Positions 1 through 6,226 of a stretch of 7,412 bases of DNA are shown one piece after another (the stretch's first letter is position 1; the number at the start of each line of letters is the position of its first letter). A model generated the notes under the pieces. It was not told the DNA's origin, searched no databases, and worked only from the letters and a program-made list of their open reading frames with translations. This stretch comes from Chloroflexota bacterium (GTDB lineage Bacteria > Chloroflexota > UBA11872). The stretch covers positions 1-7,412 of the forward strand of contig JAPPFO010000243.1 of the NCBI GenBank assembly GCA_028875175.1, written 5' to 3'. The position numbers and the translations under genes are program-made.

Positions 1-142
1 CCCTTGGGGTTCGCTGAAGCCTGCGAGCCCAGACGCGCAGCATATGCCACCGACCAATAGCGAACTCAGGAAGGTTTGCGACGGTGCATCCAATATCTGC
101 GGCGCATCCTTGCTCGACGCGAGCACGACAAGGAGCAGGCAA

Positions 143-508
143 ATGGCGAACCCCGTGGTGCATTGGGAAGTCAACGGCAAGGACGGCCCGGCGCTGCACA
201 AGTTCTTTGGCGACCTCTTTGACTGGGAGGTGCTGACCGACAACCCGATGGGCTACGGCCTGGTGAACGCCGACTCCGAGTGCGACTACAGCATCGGCGG
301 CGGCATTGGGCAGACGTTCGATGGGTCGGCCGGGTTCGTAACCTTCTACGTGGAAGTTGAGGACGTGACGTCCACCTTGGAAAAGGCGGCCGGCCTGGGC
401 GGCAGCATTCTGATGCCTGAAACCAACGTCATGGAAGGCGTCACTATCGGCCACTTCGCCGACCCGGAGGGGCACATCATCGGCCTGCTGAAGAAAGTGC
501 CGATGTAG
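143..508 (+). CDS. VOC (glyoxalase/bleomycin-resistance fold) family protein
   Basis: A 121-residue single-unit protein of the vicinal oxygen chelate superfamily, cytosolic with no signal peptide. The N-terminal VVHWEV strand (residues 5-10, H8 as the likely metal ligand), the central FVTFYVEVEDV strand (65-75) and the C-terminal ADPEGHIIGLL (106-116) are the usual landmarks of this fold. Length is normal for small one-unit members, which usually act as dimers. Substrate cannot be assigned: the superfamily includes glyoxalases, dioxygenases, resistance proteins and many proteins of unknown role. The reading frame is open further upstream to an ATG at 44, but I chose the ATG at 143. It has AGGAG at 131-135 with 7-base spacing, and the conserved fold starts right after it; the 33 extra upstream residues look unlike this family. 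It lies 99 bases upstream of the oxidoreductase gene on the same strand, so co-transcription is possible but not shown. Confidence 0.87.
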   Translation: MANPVVHWEVNGKDGPALHKFFGDLFDWEVLTDNPMGYGLVNADSECDYSIGGGIGQTFDGSAGFVTFYVEVEDVTSTLEKAAGLGGSILMPETNVMEGVTIGHFADPEGHIIGLLKKVPM

Positions 509-547
509 CACGTTATGCCGGCGCACGAGCGCTGGCCTTGAGCGGAA

Positions 548-576
548 TTCGTCACCGGCCGGCTGACGGCTAGACT
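548..576 (+). promoter_or_regulatory. Weak candidate promoter ahead of the oxidoreductase gene
   Basis: TAGACT (571-576) matches a sigma-70 -10 box at 4 of 6 positions. A poor -35-like TTCGTC (548-553) lies 17 bases upstream. It sits about 30 bases before the oxidoreductase start, in the 99-base gap after the VOC gene. The -35 match is only 2 of 6, so this is a tentative call. Just downstream is the 8-base palindrome CCGTACGG (579-586). Confidence 0.2.
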
Positions 577-607
577 GACCGTACGGCGGTAACGTCCGGA
601 GGGGACC

Positions 608-1585
608 ATGGTTCGCGCAGCGTTTATCGGCGCCGGCCGCAGGGCTACCAGCGCGCACTATCCGGCCATCGATCGAGCCCATAGGCGCGTCGAACTGACG
701 GCCATGTGCGAGCTGGACGAGGATCGGCTCGCAACGACCGCCGACCAGTACGACATCGAGGGCCGCTATAGCGACTTTCGGGAGATGCTGGAGCAAGAGA
801 CCCCAGAGGTCGTCTACGCGGTCACGCGACCGCCCGACATCGCAGACATCGCGGTCGAAGTCCTAGCGTCCGGCGCGCACCTCTTCGTCGAAAAGCCCCC
901 GGGCGTGGGTTCGGCGGATGCCGAGAAGATTGCCGCGGCGGCGGAAGCCAACAATCGCATCGTCTGCGTGGGCCTGCAACGCCGCTGGACGCCGATGATT
1001 CGGGCGGCACGGGCGCGCGTCGAAGCGAACGGCCCGGTGATGCTGGCCAGCGCGGGCATGAGCAAGAACTTGATCGAGAACGACCAGGGTGGTCGGGAGC
1101 TTAACCGGCTCTACGAGCAAGACATTCACATGGTGGACTGGCTGCGCTGGCTCTGTGGTGGCACGTGGGACCAGGTGCTGACCCGCGGCGACGACACCTA
1201 CACGGGCTGGATGAACACCTATAACTCCATCATCCACTTCACCAGTGGAGCCGTGGCGGTGCACTCGGTCACCGGCCACGCCGGGGCTCGCCACTACCGC
1301 ATCGAGATGCACGGCAACGGCGTTAGCGCCTACCTTCTCCCGCCCATCCACGGCCAGGTTTACGCCGACGACCGGCCGGAGCCGGAGATTATCGAGGGCC
1401 AGCCGATTCCGGGCCATCCCGCCGGGGCGCTGGATGACGGGGTCGATGCGTTGCACGCGGACTTTCTGAACGCCGTCGCGGAGGGCCGGCAGCCGCTGAC
1501 CAACATCCACGACGTGATTCACACCGTACGGCTGCTGGAGGAGATCGGACAGCTCGACCCGACCGGCCAGCCGCTGAAGACATAG
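608..1585 (+). CDS. Gfo/Idh/MocA family NAD(P)-dependent oxidoreductase
   Basis: A 325-residue cytosolic oxidoreductase of normal length for the Gfo/Idh/MocA family, which oxidises or reduces hydroxyl groups of sugars, inositols and sugar acids. The N-terminal Rossmann fold shows the dinucleotide loop FIGAGRRA (residues 6-13). The family signature EKP lies at 95-97 (LFVEKPPG), where the lysine contacts cofactor and substrate. In the C-terminal domain QDIHMVDWLRWLCG (171-184) supplies the expected histidine (H174) and aspartate (D177) of the substrate site. The start is well supported by GGAGGGG at 598-604, just ahead of the ATG. The next gene, a GH4 glycosidase, starts 9 bases after the stop, so the two are probably translated from one message. 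The actual substrate is unknown. Some members of this family are NAD-dependent glycosidases (GH109), so a direct role in glycoside cleavage is possible but not shown. Confidence 0.93.
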   Translation: MVRAAFIGAGRRATSAHYPAIDRAHRRVELTAMCELDEDRLATTADQYDIEGRYSDFREMLEQETPEVVYAVTRPPDIADIAVEVLASGAHLFVEKPPGVGSADAEKIAAAAEANNRIVCVGLQRRWTPMIRAARARVEANGPVMLASAGMSKNLIENDQGGRELNRLYEQDIHMVDWLRWLCGGTWDQVLTRGDDTYTGWMNTYNSIIHFTSGAVAVHSVTGHAGARHYRIEMHGNGVSAYLLPPIHGQVYADDRPEPEIIEGQPIPGHPAGALDDGVDALHADFLNAVAEGRQPLTNIHDVIHTVRLLEEIGQLDPTGQPLKT

Positions 1586-1594
1586 GTCCTCGGC

Positions 1595-3073
1595 TTGGCC
1601 CTGAAGATCGCGGTAATCGGCGCGGGGAGTGTGGGATTCACCCGTCGCCTGATGCGCGACATCCTGTCGGTGCCCGAGTTGCAGAACACGCATTTCGCGC
1701 TTACGGATATCTCGCGTCCCAACCTGGACCTGGTTACGCAGCTTTGCCAGAAGGACATCCGGACCAACAAGCTGCCGGCCCAGGTTTCGGCCACCACCGA
1801 TCGACGGCGCGCCTTTCGGGATGCCGACTACGTGATCTGCTGTGTGCGCGTGGGCGGGCTTGATGGGTTCAAGCTGGACGTGGAGATTCCGCTGAAATAC
1901 GGCGTGGACCAGTGCGTGGGCGACACGATCTGCGCCGGCGGCATCATGTATGCCCAGCGCACGATCCCGCAGTTGCTGGCCTTTGGTGACGACATCCTGG
2001 ATGTGGCCAAGCCGGGCGCGCTGCTGCTGAACTACGCCAACCCCATGGCCATGAACTGCTGGGCGCTGCTGGACCACGGCGTGAACGTGGTGGGGTTGTG
2101 CCACGGGATCGAGCACGGCTGGACTCAAATCGCCGAGGTGCTGGGCGCGGAGCGTCGCGAGGACGTGGATATCGTCTGCGCCGGCATCAACCACCAGACC
2201 TGGTACACGCGCATTGAGCACCAGGGCCACGAGGTTGGGTGCGAGGAGTTGCTGGCGGCCTTTGAGGCGCATCCGACCTTCTCCAAAACCGAGAAGGTGC
2301 GCATCGACGTGCTGCGACGGTTTGGCTATTACTCGACCGAGTCGAATGGGCACCTGTCGGAGTACCTGCCGTGGTACCGGAAGCGGCCGGAGGAGATTGA
2401 ACGCTGGATCGACCTGGCCAGTTGGGGCAACGGCGAGACGGGCGGGTACCTGCGGGTGAGCACCGAGAAGCGCAACTGGTTCGAGACCGACTTTCCCGAA
2501 TGGATGGCGGCCGACGATCCGCCGATCAGTACCGAGGACCGGTCCGACGAGCGCGGCAGCCGAATAATCGAGGCGCTGGAAACCGGGCGGCCCTATCGCG
2601 GGTTCTTCAACGTCCGCAACGACGGCGCGATCGGCAACCTGGCCGACGACGCGATCGTGGAAGTGCCGGGCTACGTGGACGCGCTGGGCATTCACATCCC
2701 ACGCGTCGGCGATCTGCCGCTGGCCTGCGCAGCTACCTGTACCGCTTCGATCGATGTCCAGCGGATGGGCGCTCGCGCCGCCGCGACGGGCGACGCAACG
2801 CTGCTGAAGCAGGCGATGTTGCACGACCCGCTGGTTGGTGCCGTGTGCAACCCGCCGGAGGTCTGGCGCATGACCGACGAGATGCTGGTGGCGCAGGCCG
2901 AGTGGCTGCCGCAATACGCGAATGAGATTCCAGCGGCGGCGGAGCGGCTACGCGGGCCATCGGACGTGAAGACGCGGGACTGGCAGGGGGCGGCGCGGAG
3001 GCGCGTGCGCTCGCTGGAGGAGATTCGGCAGGCCGACGAGCGGCCCCCGATGCCGGTGGGGCCGCAGCGTTGA
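1595..3073 (+). CDS. Glycoside hydrolase family 4 enzyme (alpha-galactosidase/alpha-glucosidase-like)
   Basis: A 492-residue GH4 enzyme. GH4 enzymes cleave glycosides by an NAD+ and divalent-metal-dependent oxidation at C3, elimination and re-reduction. Visible landmarks are the Rossmann loop VIGAGSVGF (residues 7-15), the VGDTICAGG segment (108-116), NYANPMA (146-152), GLCHG (167-171) with C169 as a metal ligand, and GINHQTW (197-203) with H200 as the second metal ligand. RRFGYYSTESNGHLSEYLPW (241-260) carries the tyrosines expected near the catalytic base. The CH pair in GLCHG and the ESNGHLSEY block resemble the alpha-glucosidase/alpha-galactosidase branch rather than 6-phospho-beta-glucosidases (which have CN), so non-phosphorylated substrates are likely. 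It starts at TTG with only AGG (1584-1586) as ribosome site. The next in-frame ATG (1652) would remove the cofactor loop, so TTG is required. Translation probably depends on the gene 9 bases upstream. Confidence 0.93.
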   Translation: MALKIAVIGAGSVGFTRRLMRDILSVPELQNTHFALTDISRPNLDLVTQLCQKDIRTNKLPAQVSATTDRRRAFRDADYVICCVRVGGLDGFKLDVEIPLKYGVDQCVGDTICAGGIMYAQRTIPQLLAFGDDILDVAKPGALLLNYANPMAMNCWALLDHGVNVVGLCHGIEHGWTQIAEVLGAERREDVDIVCAGINHQTWYTRIEHQGHEVGCEELLAAFEAHPTFSKTEKVRIDVLRRFGYYSTESNGHLSEYLPWYRKRPEEIERWIDLASWGNGETGGYLRVSTEKRNWFETDFPEWMAADDPPISTEDRSDERGSRIIEALETGRPYRGFFNVRNDGAIGNLADDAIVEVPGYVDALGIHIPRVGDLPLACAATCTASIDVQRMGARAAATGDATLLKQAMLHDPLVGAVCNPPEVWRMTDEMLVAQAEWLPQYANEIPAAAERLRGPSDVKTRDWQGAARRRVRSLEEIRQADERPPMPVGPQR

Positions 3074-3078
3074 TCAGG

Positions 3079-3097
3079 ACCCCGGCTGCATCGGGGT
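3079..3097 (+). terminator. Hairpin after the GH4 gene, possible terminator
   Basis: ACCCCG (3079-3084) and CGGGGT (3092-3097) form a perfect 6-base-pair GC-rich stem with a 7-base loop, starting 6 bases after the GH4 stop. There is no T tract after it, so it may act as a weak or Rho-assisted terminator, or protect the 3' end of the message. Position is the main support. Confidence 0.35.
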
Positions 3098-3150
3098 AAG
3101 GTACGCTTTCGGCAGTGATTGGGCGGCACTCTGGGGGAGACTGCCTGCCC

Positions 3151-3204
3151 ATGAACATGACCGAGACGCGAGCCGCCAAGCCACCCATTGAGGCTGCGGC
3201 ATGA
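3151..3204 (+). CDS. Possible 17-residue leader peptide overlapping the next gene
   Basis: A short ORF encoding MNMTETRAAKPPIEAAA. It has a G-rich ribosome-site-like stretch (GGGGGAGA, 3133-3140) about 10 bases before its ATG. Its stop overlaps the start of the small membrane protein gene in an ATGA junction (3201-3204). That arrangement would let ribosomes finishing the short ORF re-initiate on the next one. The peptide has no recognisable domain. It may equally be a chance ORF in a 128-base gap, because the downstream gene has its own GAGG (3190-3193) at suitable spacing. Confidence 0.3.
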   Translation: MNMTETRAAKPPIEAAA

Positions 3205-3491
3205 GTGCCGAACTCGCCGCCATCCTTGCGACTGTCGTGACGGTCGGTGTCGGGCTGGCCGGACTAAACATCGCGCTCTGGCGCGACATGCGCGCCGAAG
3301 TTCGCGGCGTTGAAGCCAGCCTTCGTGCCGAGGACACCGAACTTCGAGCCGACATTCGAGCCGTTCGCGCCGCCATCGACGCCGACCGTATCGCGCACGA
3401 AGCGCTGCATGCAGCGGAACGCCAAGCTCGAGCCGAGGAACGACGCGAATTGCTGGCGGCAATCGCAGCCATTCGGGAGGGCACCCCGTAG
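3201..3491 (+). CDS. Small membrane-anchored coiled-coil protein, unknown function
   Basis: A 96-residue protein with two clear parts. Residues about 4-26 are hydrophobic (ELAAILATVVTVGVGLAG and onwards) and form a single transmembrane segment or uncleaved signal anchor. Residues about 28-90 are a highly charged, Arg/Glu/Ala-rich helix with heptad-like spacing, repeating motifs such as RAEVRGVEASLRAEDTELRA, which predicts a coiled coil. A short polar N-terminus followed by a basic flank (RDMRAEVR) suggests the helix faces the cytoplasm. Proteins of this layout are common as hypothetical genes in high-GC bacteria; I do not recognise a named family. GAGG at 3190-3193 is a plausible ribosome site, and the ATG overlaps the stop of a possible leader ORF. 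It is 127 bases from the GH4 stop and convergent with the lyase gene, so it need not belong to the sugar operon. Confidence 0.65.
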   Translation: MSAELAAILATVVTVGVGLAGLNIALWRDMRAEVRGVEASLRAEDTELRADIRAVRAAIDADRIAHEALHAAERQARAEERRELLAAIAAIREGTP

Positions 3492-3509
3492 GCGCTGTGC
3501 GCTAGCGCC
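3491..3509. terminator. Palindromic hairpin between convergent genes
   Basis: GGCGCT (3491-3496) pairs with AGCGCC (3504-3509). A competing perfect palindrome, GCGCTAGCGC, lies at 3499-3508. It occupies the 37-base gap between the small membrane protein gene and the convergent lyase gene, exactly where a bidirectional terminator would sit. No strong T tract follows on either strand, so the call rests on position and symmetry. Confidence 0.35.
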
Positions 3510-3528
3510 GGATCCTCCGAATTGTTAG

Positions 3529-4428
3529 CTATAAGCCCGCGGCGTCTGCCTTTGCGGAGACGATTTCGGCCATTTTTAGGGTGGCGGCGTCGACCATGTC
3601 GCCGTCGATGGCGATGGCGCCGAGGCCGTCGGCCAAGGCTTGCTTGTACTCGACCATGATGCGGCGGGCCTTGTCGACGTCGGCACTCGAGGGCGAGAAC
3701 ACGTCGATGGCCACGTCGATCTGGCCTGGGTGGACGGCCCATTTGCCGTCGCAGCCCAGCGCCAGGGCCATTTCGCAAGACTGGCGGTAGCCCTCAAGGT
3801 TGCGGTAGTCGGCGAAGGGGCCGTCGGTGACCTGGAGGCCGGCGGCGCGGGCGGCGACGACGATGCGGTGGATGGCGTAGTGCCAGACGTGGCCGGGGTA
3901 GCGCTCGCTGGCACCGATGGAGAGGCCGCGGGCCTGGACGCTGGCGGAGTAGTCGCCGGGGCCGAAGATGAGGGACTTGAGGCGGGGGCTGGCGAAGGCG
4001 ACCTGGTTGACGTTCATCATGCCTTCGGCCATCTCGATCTGGGCCTCGATGCCGATACGGCCGACTTCCAGGCCGCGGTGCATCTCGATCTGGGTCAGGA
4101 GCATGTCCAGCATGTAGACATCGTCAGGCCGGTTGGCCTTGGGCAGCATGATGGTGTCCAGGTGCTGGCCGGCGCCTTCGACGACTTCGATCACGTCGCC
4201 GTAGAACCACTCGGTGTCAATGCCGTTGACCCGGACGCAAGCGATCTTGCCGGACCAGTCGAAGTCATTGAGGGCCTGGACCACGACCTGCCGCGCTTCG
4301 ACCTTCTGGTTGGGGGCGACGCTGTCCTCGAGGTCGAGGAATACGTGGTCGGCGTTGCTCTGGCTGCCGCGCTCGAGCATGCGCAGGTTGGATCCGGGAC
4401 TGGCGAGCTGAACGCGGCGAAGTTCCAT
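3529..4428 (-). CDS. CitE/HpcH-family CoA ester lyase, malyl-CoA-lyase-like
   Basis: A 299-residue TIM-barrel lyase of the HpcH/HpaI aldolase and citrate lyase beta family. These enzymes make or break C-C bonds of 3-hydroxyacyl-CoA esters such as malyl-CoA, beta-methylmalyl-CoA or citramalyl-CoA, using Mg2+. Visible landmarks are FLDLEDSVAP (30-39), CVRVNG (64-69, with the CoA/substrate arginine R66), IMLPKA (93-98), QIEMAEG (130-136, metal ligand E132) and FGPGDYSAS (155-163, metal ligand D159). WHYAIHRIVVAARAAGL (182-198), GCDGKWAVHPGQI (225-237) and the C-terminal IDGDMVD lid segment (274-280) match the malyl-CoA lyase branch well. The start has an excellent GAGGAGGGAA about 6 bases upstream. 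It lies 50 bases downstream of an aldehyde dehydrogenase on the same strand, with no citrate lyase CitD or CitF nearby, so a role in fermentative citrate cleavage is unlikely. Exact substrate is uncertain. Confidence 0.9.
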   Translation of the reverse strand: MELRRVQLASPGSNLRMLERGSQSNADHVFLDLEDSVAPNQKVEARQVVVQALNDFDWSGKIACVRVNGIDTEWFYGDVIEVVEGAGQHLDTIMLPKANRPDDVYMLDMLLTQIEMHRGLEVGRIGIEAQIEMAEGMMNVNQVAFASPRLKSLIFGPGDYSASVQARGLSIGASERYPGHVWHYAIHRIVVAARAAGLQVTDGPFADYRNLEGYRQSCEMALALGCDGKWAVHPGQIDVAIDVFSPSSADVDKARRIMVEYKQALADGLGAIAIDGDMVDAATLKMAEIVSAKADAAGL

Positions 4429-4478
4429 CAGGTTTCCCTCCTCAGGGATTGCGGCAATGTCCCGGTGTCGGGCCGGGC

Positions 4479-5933
4479 TTAGTTGTCCTCCAGGTTCACG
4501 ACCAGCAGCTTGGGCTCGGTCATTTCCTCGATGGCGTATTTGAGGCCTTCGCGCCCGAAACCGGACCGCTTGACGCCGCCGTAAGGCATGTGGTCGACCC
4601 GCCAGCGGTTGGTGTCGTTGACAATAAGGCCGCCGACCTCGATGTCGCGGTAGGCGCGTTCGATGATGCGGATGTCGTTGGTGAAGATTCCGGCCTGCAG
4701 GCCGTAGTCGGAATCGTTGACGAGATCAATGGCTTCGTCAATCGAGTCGTAGGCGATGACGGCGATGACGGGGCCGAAGACTTCGTCGCGCACGATCTTC
4801 ATGCCGTTGTCGGCATTGGCGACGATGGTGGGTTCGATAAAGGGGCCGTCGGCGCTGCCGCCGGTGACGATGGTGGCGCCGGCCGCCTGGGCCTCGTCGA
4901 GCCAGGACATGATGCGGATGACGGCGTCGGCGTCGATCATCGGGCAGAGGGTGGTATCCAGGTCGTTCGGGTCGCCGGGCTTGAGGTCGTCGAGCAGCGG
5001 CAGCACGGCGTTGACGAAGTCGTCGTGCACGTCGCGGTGGACGTAGACGCGCTGGACGGAGATGCAGTTCTGGCCGCTGTAAAGGAAGCCGCCGAAGGGG
5101 ATGCGGGCGGCGACGGCGTTGATGTCGGCGTCGTTGTGAACGATGAGGGCGCCGTTGCCGCCGAGTTCGAGGGTTACGCGCTTTAGGCCGGCGTTGGCCT
5201 TGATGCCCCAGCCGACTTCGGCGCTGCCGGTGAAGGTGACGACCTTAAAGCGGTCGTCGCGCACCAGCGCCTCGGCTTGCGCGCCGGCCATGGGCAGGAC
5301 GGAGACGGAGCCGTCAGGGAAGCCGGCTTCGCGGGCGAGTGCGGCCAGGCTGAGGGTGGTGAGGGGGGTCTTGCTGGCGGGCTTGATGACGATGCTGTTG
5401 CCGGCGGCGAAGGCGGGGCCGAGCTTGTGGGCGGCCAGCAGCAGCGGGAAGTTGAACGGGGTGATGCCCAGGATGGGGCCGATGGGGAAGCGCTGCACGC
5501 GGCCGGTGCGGTCGACGCCGGTGGGGACGGCGTCGAGGGTGAGGATTTCGCCGGGGATGCGCAGGGCTTCCTCGGCGGCGCAGTGGAGGGTGGCGACGGT
5601 GCGGTCGATTTCGCCGTGGGCCTCGCTGCGAAGCTTGCCGGTTTCGTCGATGTCCTCGGCGATGAGGCGCTCGCGGTTGGCCTCCACCAGATCGGCCAGG
5701 CGGTGCAGCAGCTCGGCGCGGCGGTGGGCGGGAATGGCGCGGGTGACGTTGTGGAAGGTGTCGACGGCCAGCTGGACGGCTTGCTCGGCGATCTCGGGGG
5801 TGGCGCGGTGGACGACGGCGGCGACGGTGTCGTCGTAGGGGCGGCGGACTTCCAGCAGGTCGCCGGTTTGCACGGGCCGGCCGCCCAGAATCAGCGCGCG
5901 CTCGGTCGGGGGAGCGGTGGTTGCGACGGCCAT
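4479..5933 (-). CDS. NAD(P)-dependent aldehyde dehydrogenase
   Basis: A 484-residue member of the aldehyde dehydrogenase superfamily, full length, oxidising an aldehyde to its carboxylic acid in the cytosol. Catalytic and cofactor residues are all present: PFNFP with N161, IKPAS with K184, FTGSAEVG (234-241) for the nucleotide loop, LELGG with the general base E256, GQNC with the nucleophile C290, and DEVFGP with E384. The C-terminal RWRVDHMPYGGVKRSGFGRE block resembles lactaldehyde, phosphonoacetaldehyde and succinate-semialdehyde dehydrogenase-like groups, so small hydroxy- or oxo-aldehydes are reasonable substrates, but none can be fixed. I chose the ATG at 5933 because GAAGGA (5946-5941) lies 7 bases upstream; a GTG two codons earlier (5939) is nearly touching that site. 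It is followed by the lyase gene in a probable two-gene operon, and divergent from the toxin-antitoxin genes. Confidence 0.94.
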   Translation of the reverse strand: MAVATTAPPTERALILGGRPVQTGDLLEVRRPYDDTVAAVVHRATPEIAEQAVQLAVDTFHNVTRAIPAHRRAELLHRLADLVEANRERLIAEDIDETGKLRSEAHGEIDRTVATLHCAAEEALRIPGEILTLDAVPTGVDRTGRVQRFPIGPILGITPFNFPLLLAAHKLGPAFAAGNSIVIKPASKTPLTTLSLAALAREAGFPDGSVSVLPMAGAQAEALVRDDRFKVVTFTGSAEVGWGIKANAGLKRVTLELGGNGALIVHNDADINAVAARIPFGGFLYSGQNCISVQRVYVHRDVHDDFVNAVLPLLDDLKPGDPNDLDTTLCPMIDADAVIRIMSWLDEAQAAGATIVTGGSADGPFIEPTIVANADNGMKIVRDEVFGPVIAVIAYDSIDEAIDLVNDSDYGLQAGIFTNDIRIIERAYRDIEVGGLIVNDTNRWRVDHMPYGGVKRSGFGREGLKYAIEEMTEPKLLVVNLEDN

Positions 5934-5971
5934 CAGCACATCCTTCGCGGGCCTTTGGAGTTCGAGGTGTG

Positions 5972-5977
5972 AGTGTA
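5972..5977 (-). promoter_or_regulatory. Candidate -10 box for the dehydrogenase-lyase operon
   Basis: On the minus strand TACACT (5977-5972) matches the -10 consensus at 4 of 6 positions. It lies about 39 bases before the dehydrogenase start, which would give a 5' leader of roughly 30 bases. No convincing -35 box is seen at 16-18 bases upstream, so the call is weak. Confidence 0.2.
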
Positions 5978-6119
5978 ACGGTCGGAAAGGGAGTGGCTGG
6001 CGGGTGGGGGACGCGGCTATGCGGAAGGAGTGGGCGGAGAGTAGTGAACGAGGGAAGAAGGGGAGAGGTTAAAGGGGATAGGAGTGAGACAAGAGCAGGA
6101 GGTGGGCTGGGACCTGGCG

Positions 6120-6175
6120 GGAGGTGGGGGTGACAGGGTGCGCTGGGGCTGTTGGGTGCTGCGGAGTCCCAGGCT
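6120..6175 (+). repeat. Imperfect direct repeat, copy 1
   Basis: This stretch of about 56 bases is similar to 6242-6297, offset by 122 bases. Shared blocks include GGGTGCGC (6136-6143), GCTGTTGGGTG (6148-6158) and GTCCC followed by GGCTG. The two copies differ at scattered positions and by small compensating indels, consistent with an old duplication. Confidence 0.55.
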
Positions 6176-6189
6176 GCGCGCAGCCAGGG
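6168..6189. repeat. Long perfect palindrome (hairpin)
   Basis: GGCTGCGCGCAGCC (6172-6185) is a perfect 14-base palindrome. Beyond an A-A mismatch it is extended by CCC (6168-6170) and GGG (6187-6189). It could fold as a GC-rich cruciform or RNA hairpin, and sits beside the minus-facing terminator-like hairpin. Confidence 0.5.
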
Positions 6190-6193
6190 CCAC

Positions 6194-6212
6194 AAAAAAC
6201 CCCGCCGGGGCC
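6194..6212 (-). terminator. Terminator-like hairpin with T6 tract, facing left
   Basis: Read on the minus strand, CCCC-GGC-GGGG (6210-6200) is followed at once by six T (6199-6194), and flanking G-U pairs can extend the short stem. This is the typical layout of a Rho-independent terminator. It would stop transcripts coming from the right on the minus strand, yet no minus-strand gene is visible to its right in this window. It may insulate the dehydrogenase operon from antisense transcription. Confidence 0.5.
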
Positions 6213-6226
6213 ACCGGGCGTGAGTT

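Noticed and set aside
44..142. Upstream extension of the VOC protein to the ATG at 44
   Set aside because: The 33 extra residues do not resemble the family, and the ATG at 143 has a well-placed AGGAG.
1..142. Possible end of an upstream gene at the left edge
   Set aside because: The first 142 bases show no convincing coding pattern, terminator or RNA gene, so nothing was called.
863..2914. A 683-codon open frame on the minus strand opposite the oxidoreductase and GH4 genes
   Set aside because: It is a shadow frame from high-GC codon bias. Its product is His/Val/Arg-rich with no domain, while the + strand genes opposite carry full catalytic motifs.
2692..3778. Minus-strand frames opposite the GH4 end and the small membrane protein gene (256 and 234 codons)
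   Set aside because: They are Arg/Ser/Ala-rich shadows that overlap real genes on both sides, with no recognisable motif.
3640..5972. Several long + strand open frames (280, 245 and 231 codons) opposite the lyase and dehydrogenase genes
   Set aside because: Their products are Val/Asp/Gly-rich low-complexity sequences, as expected for antisense frames of real GC-rich genes. The minus-strand genes have complete active sites.
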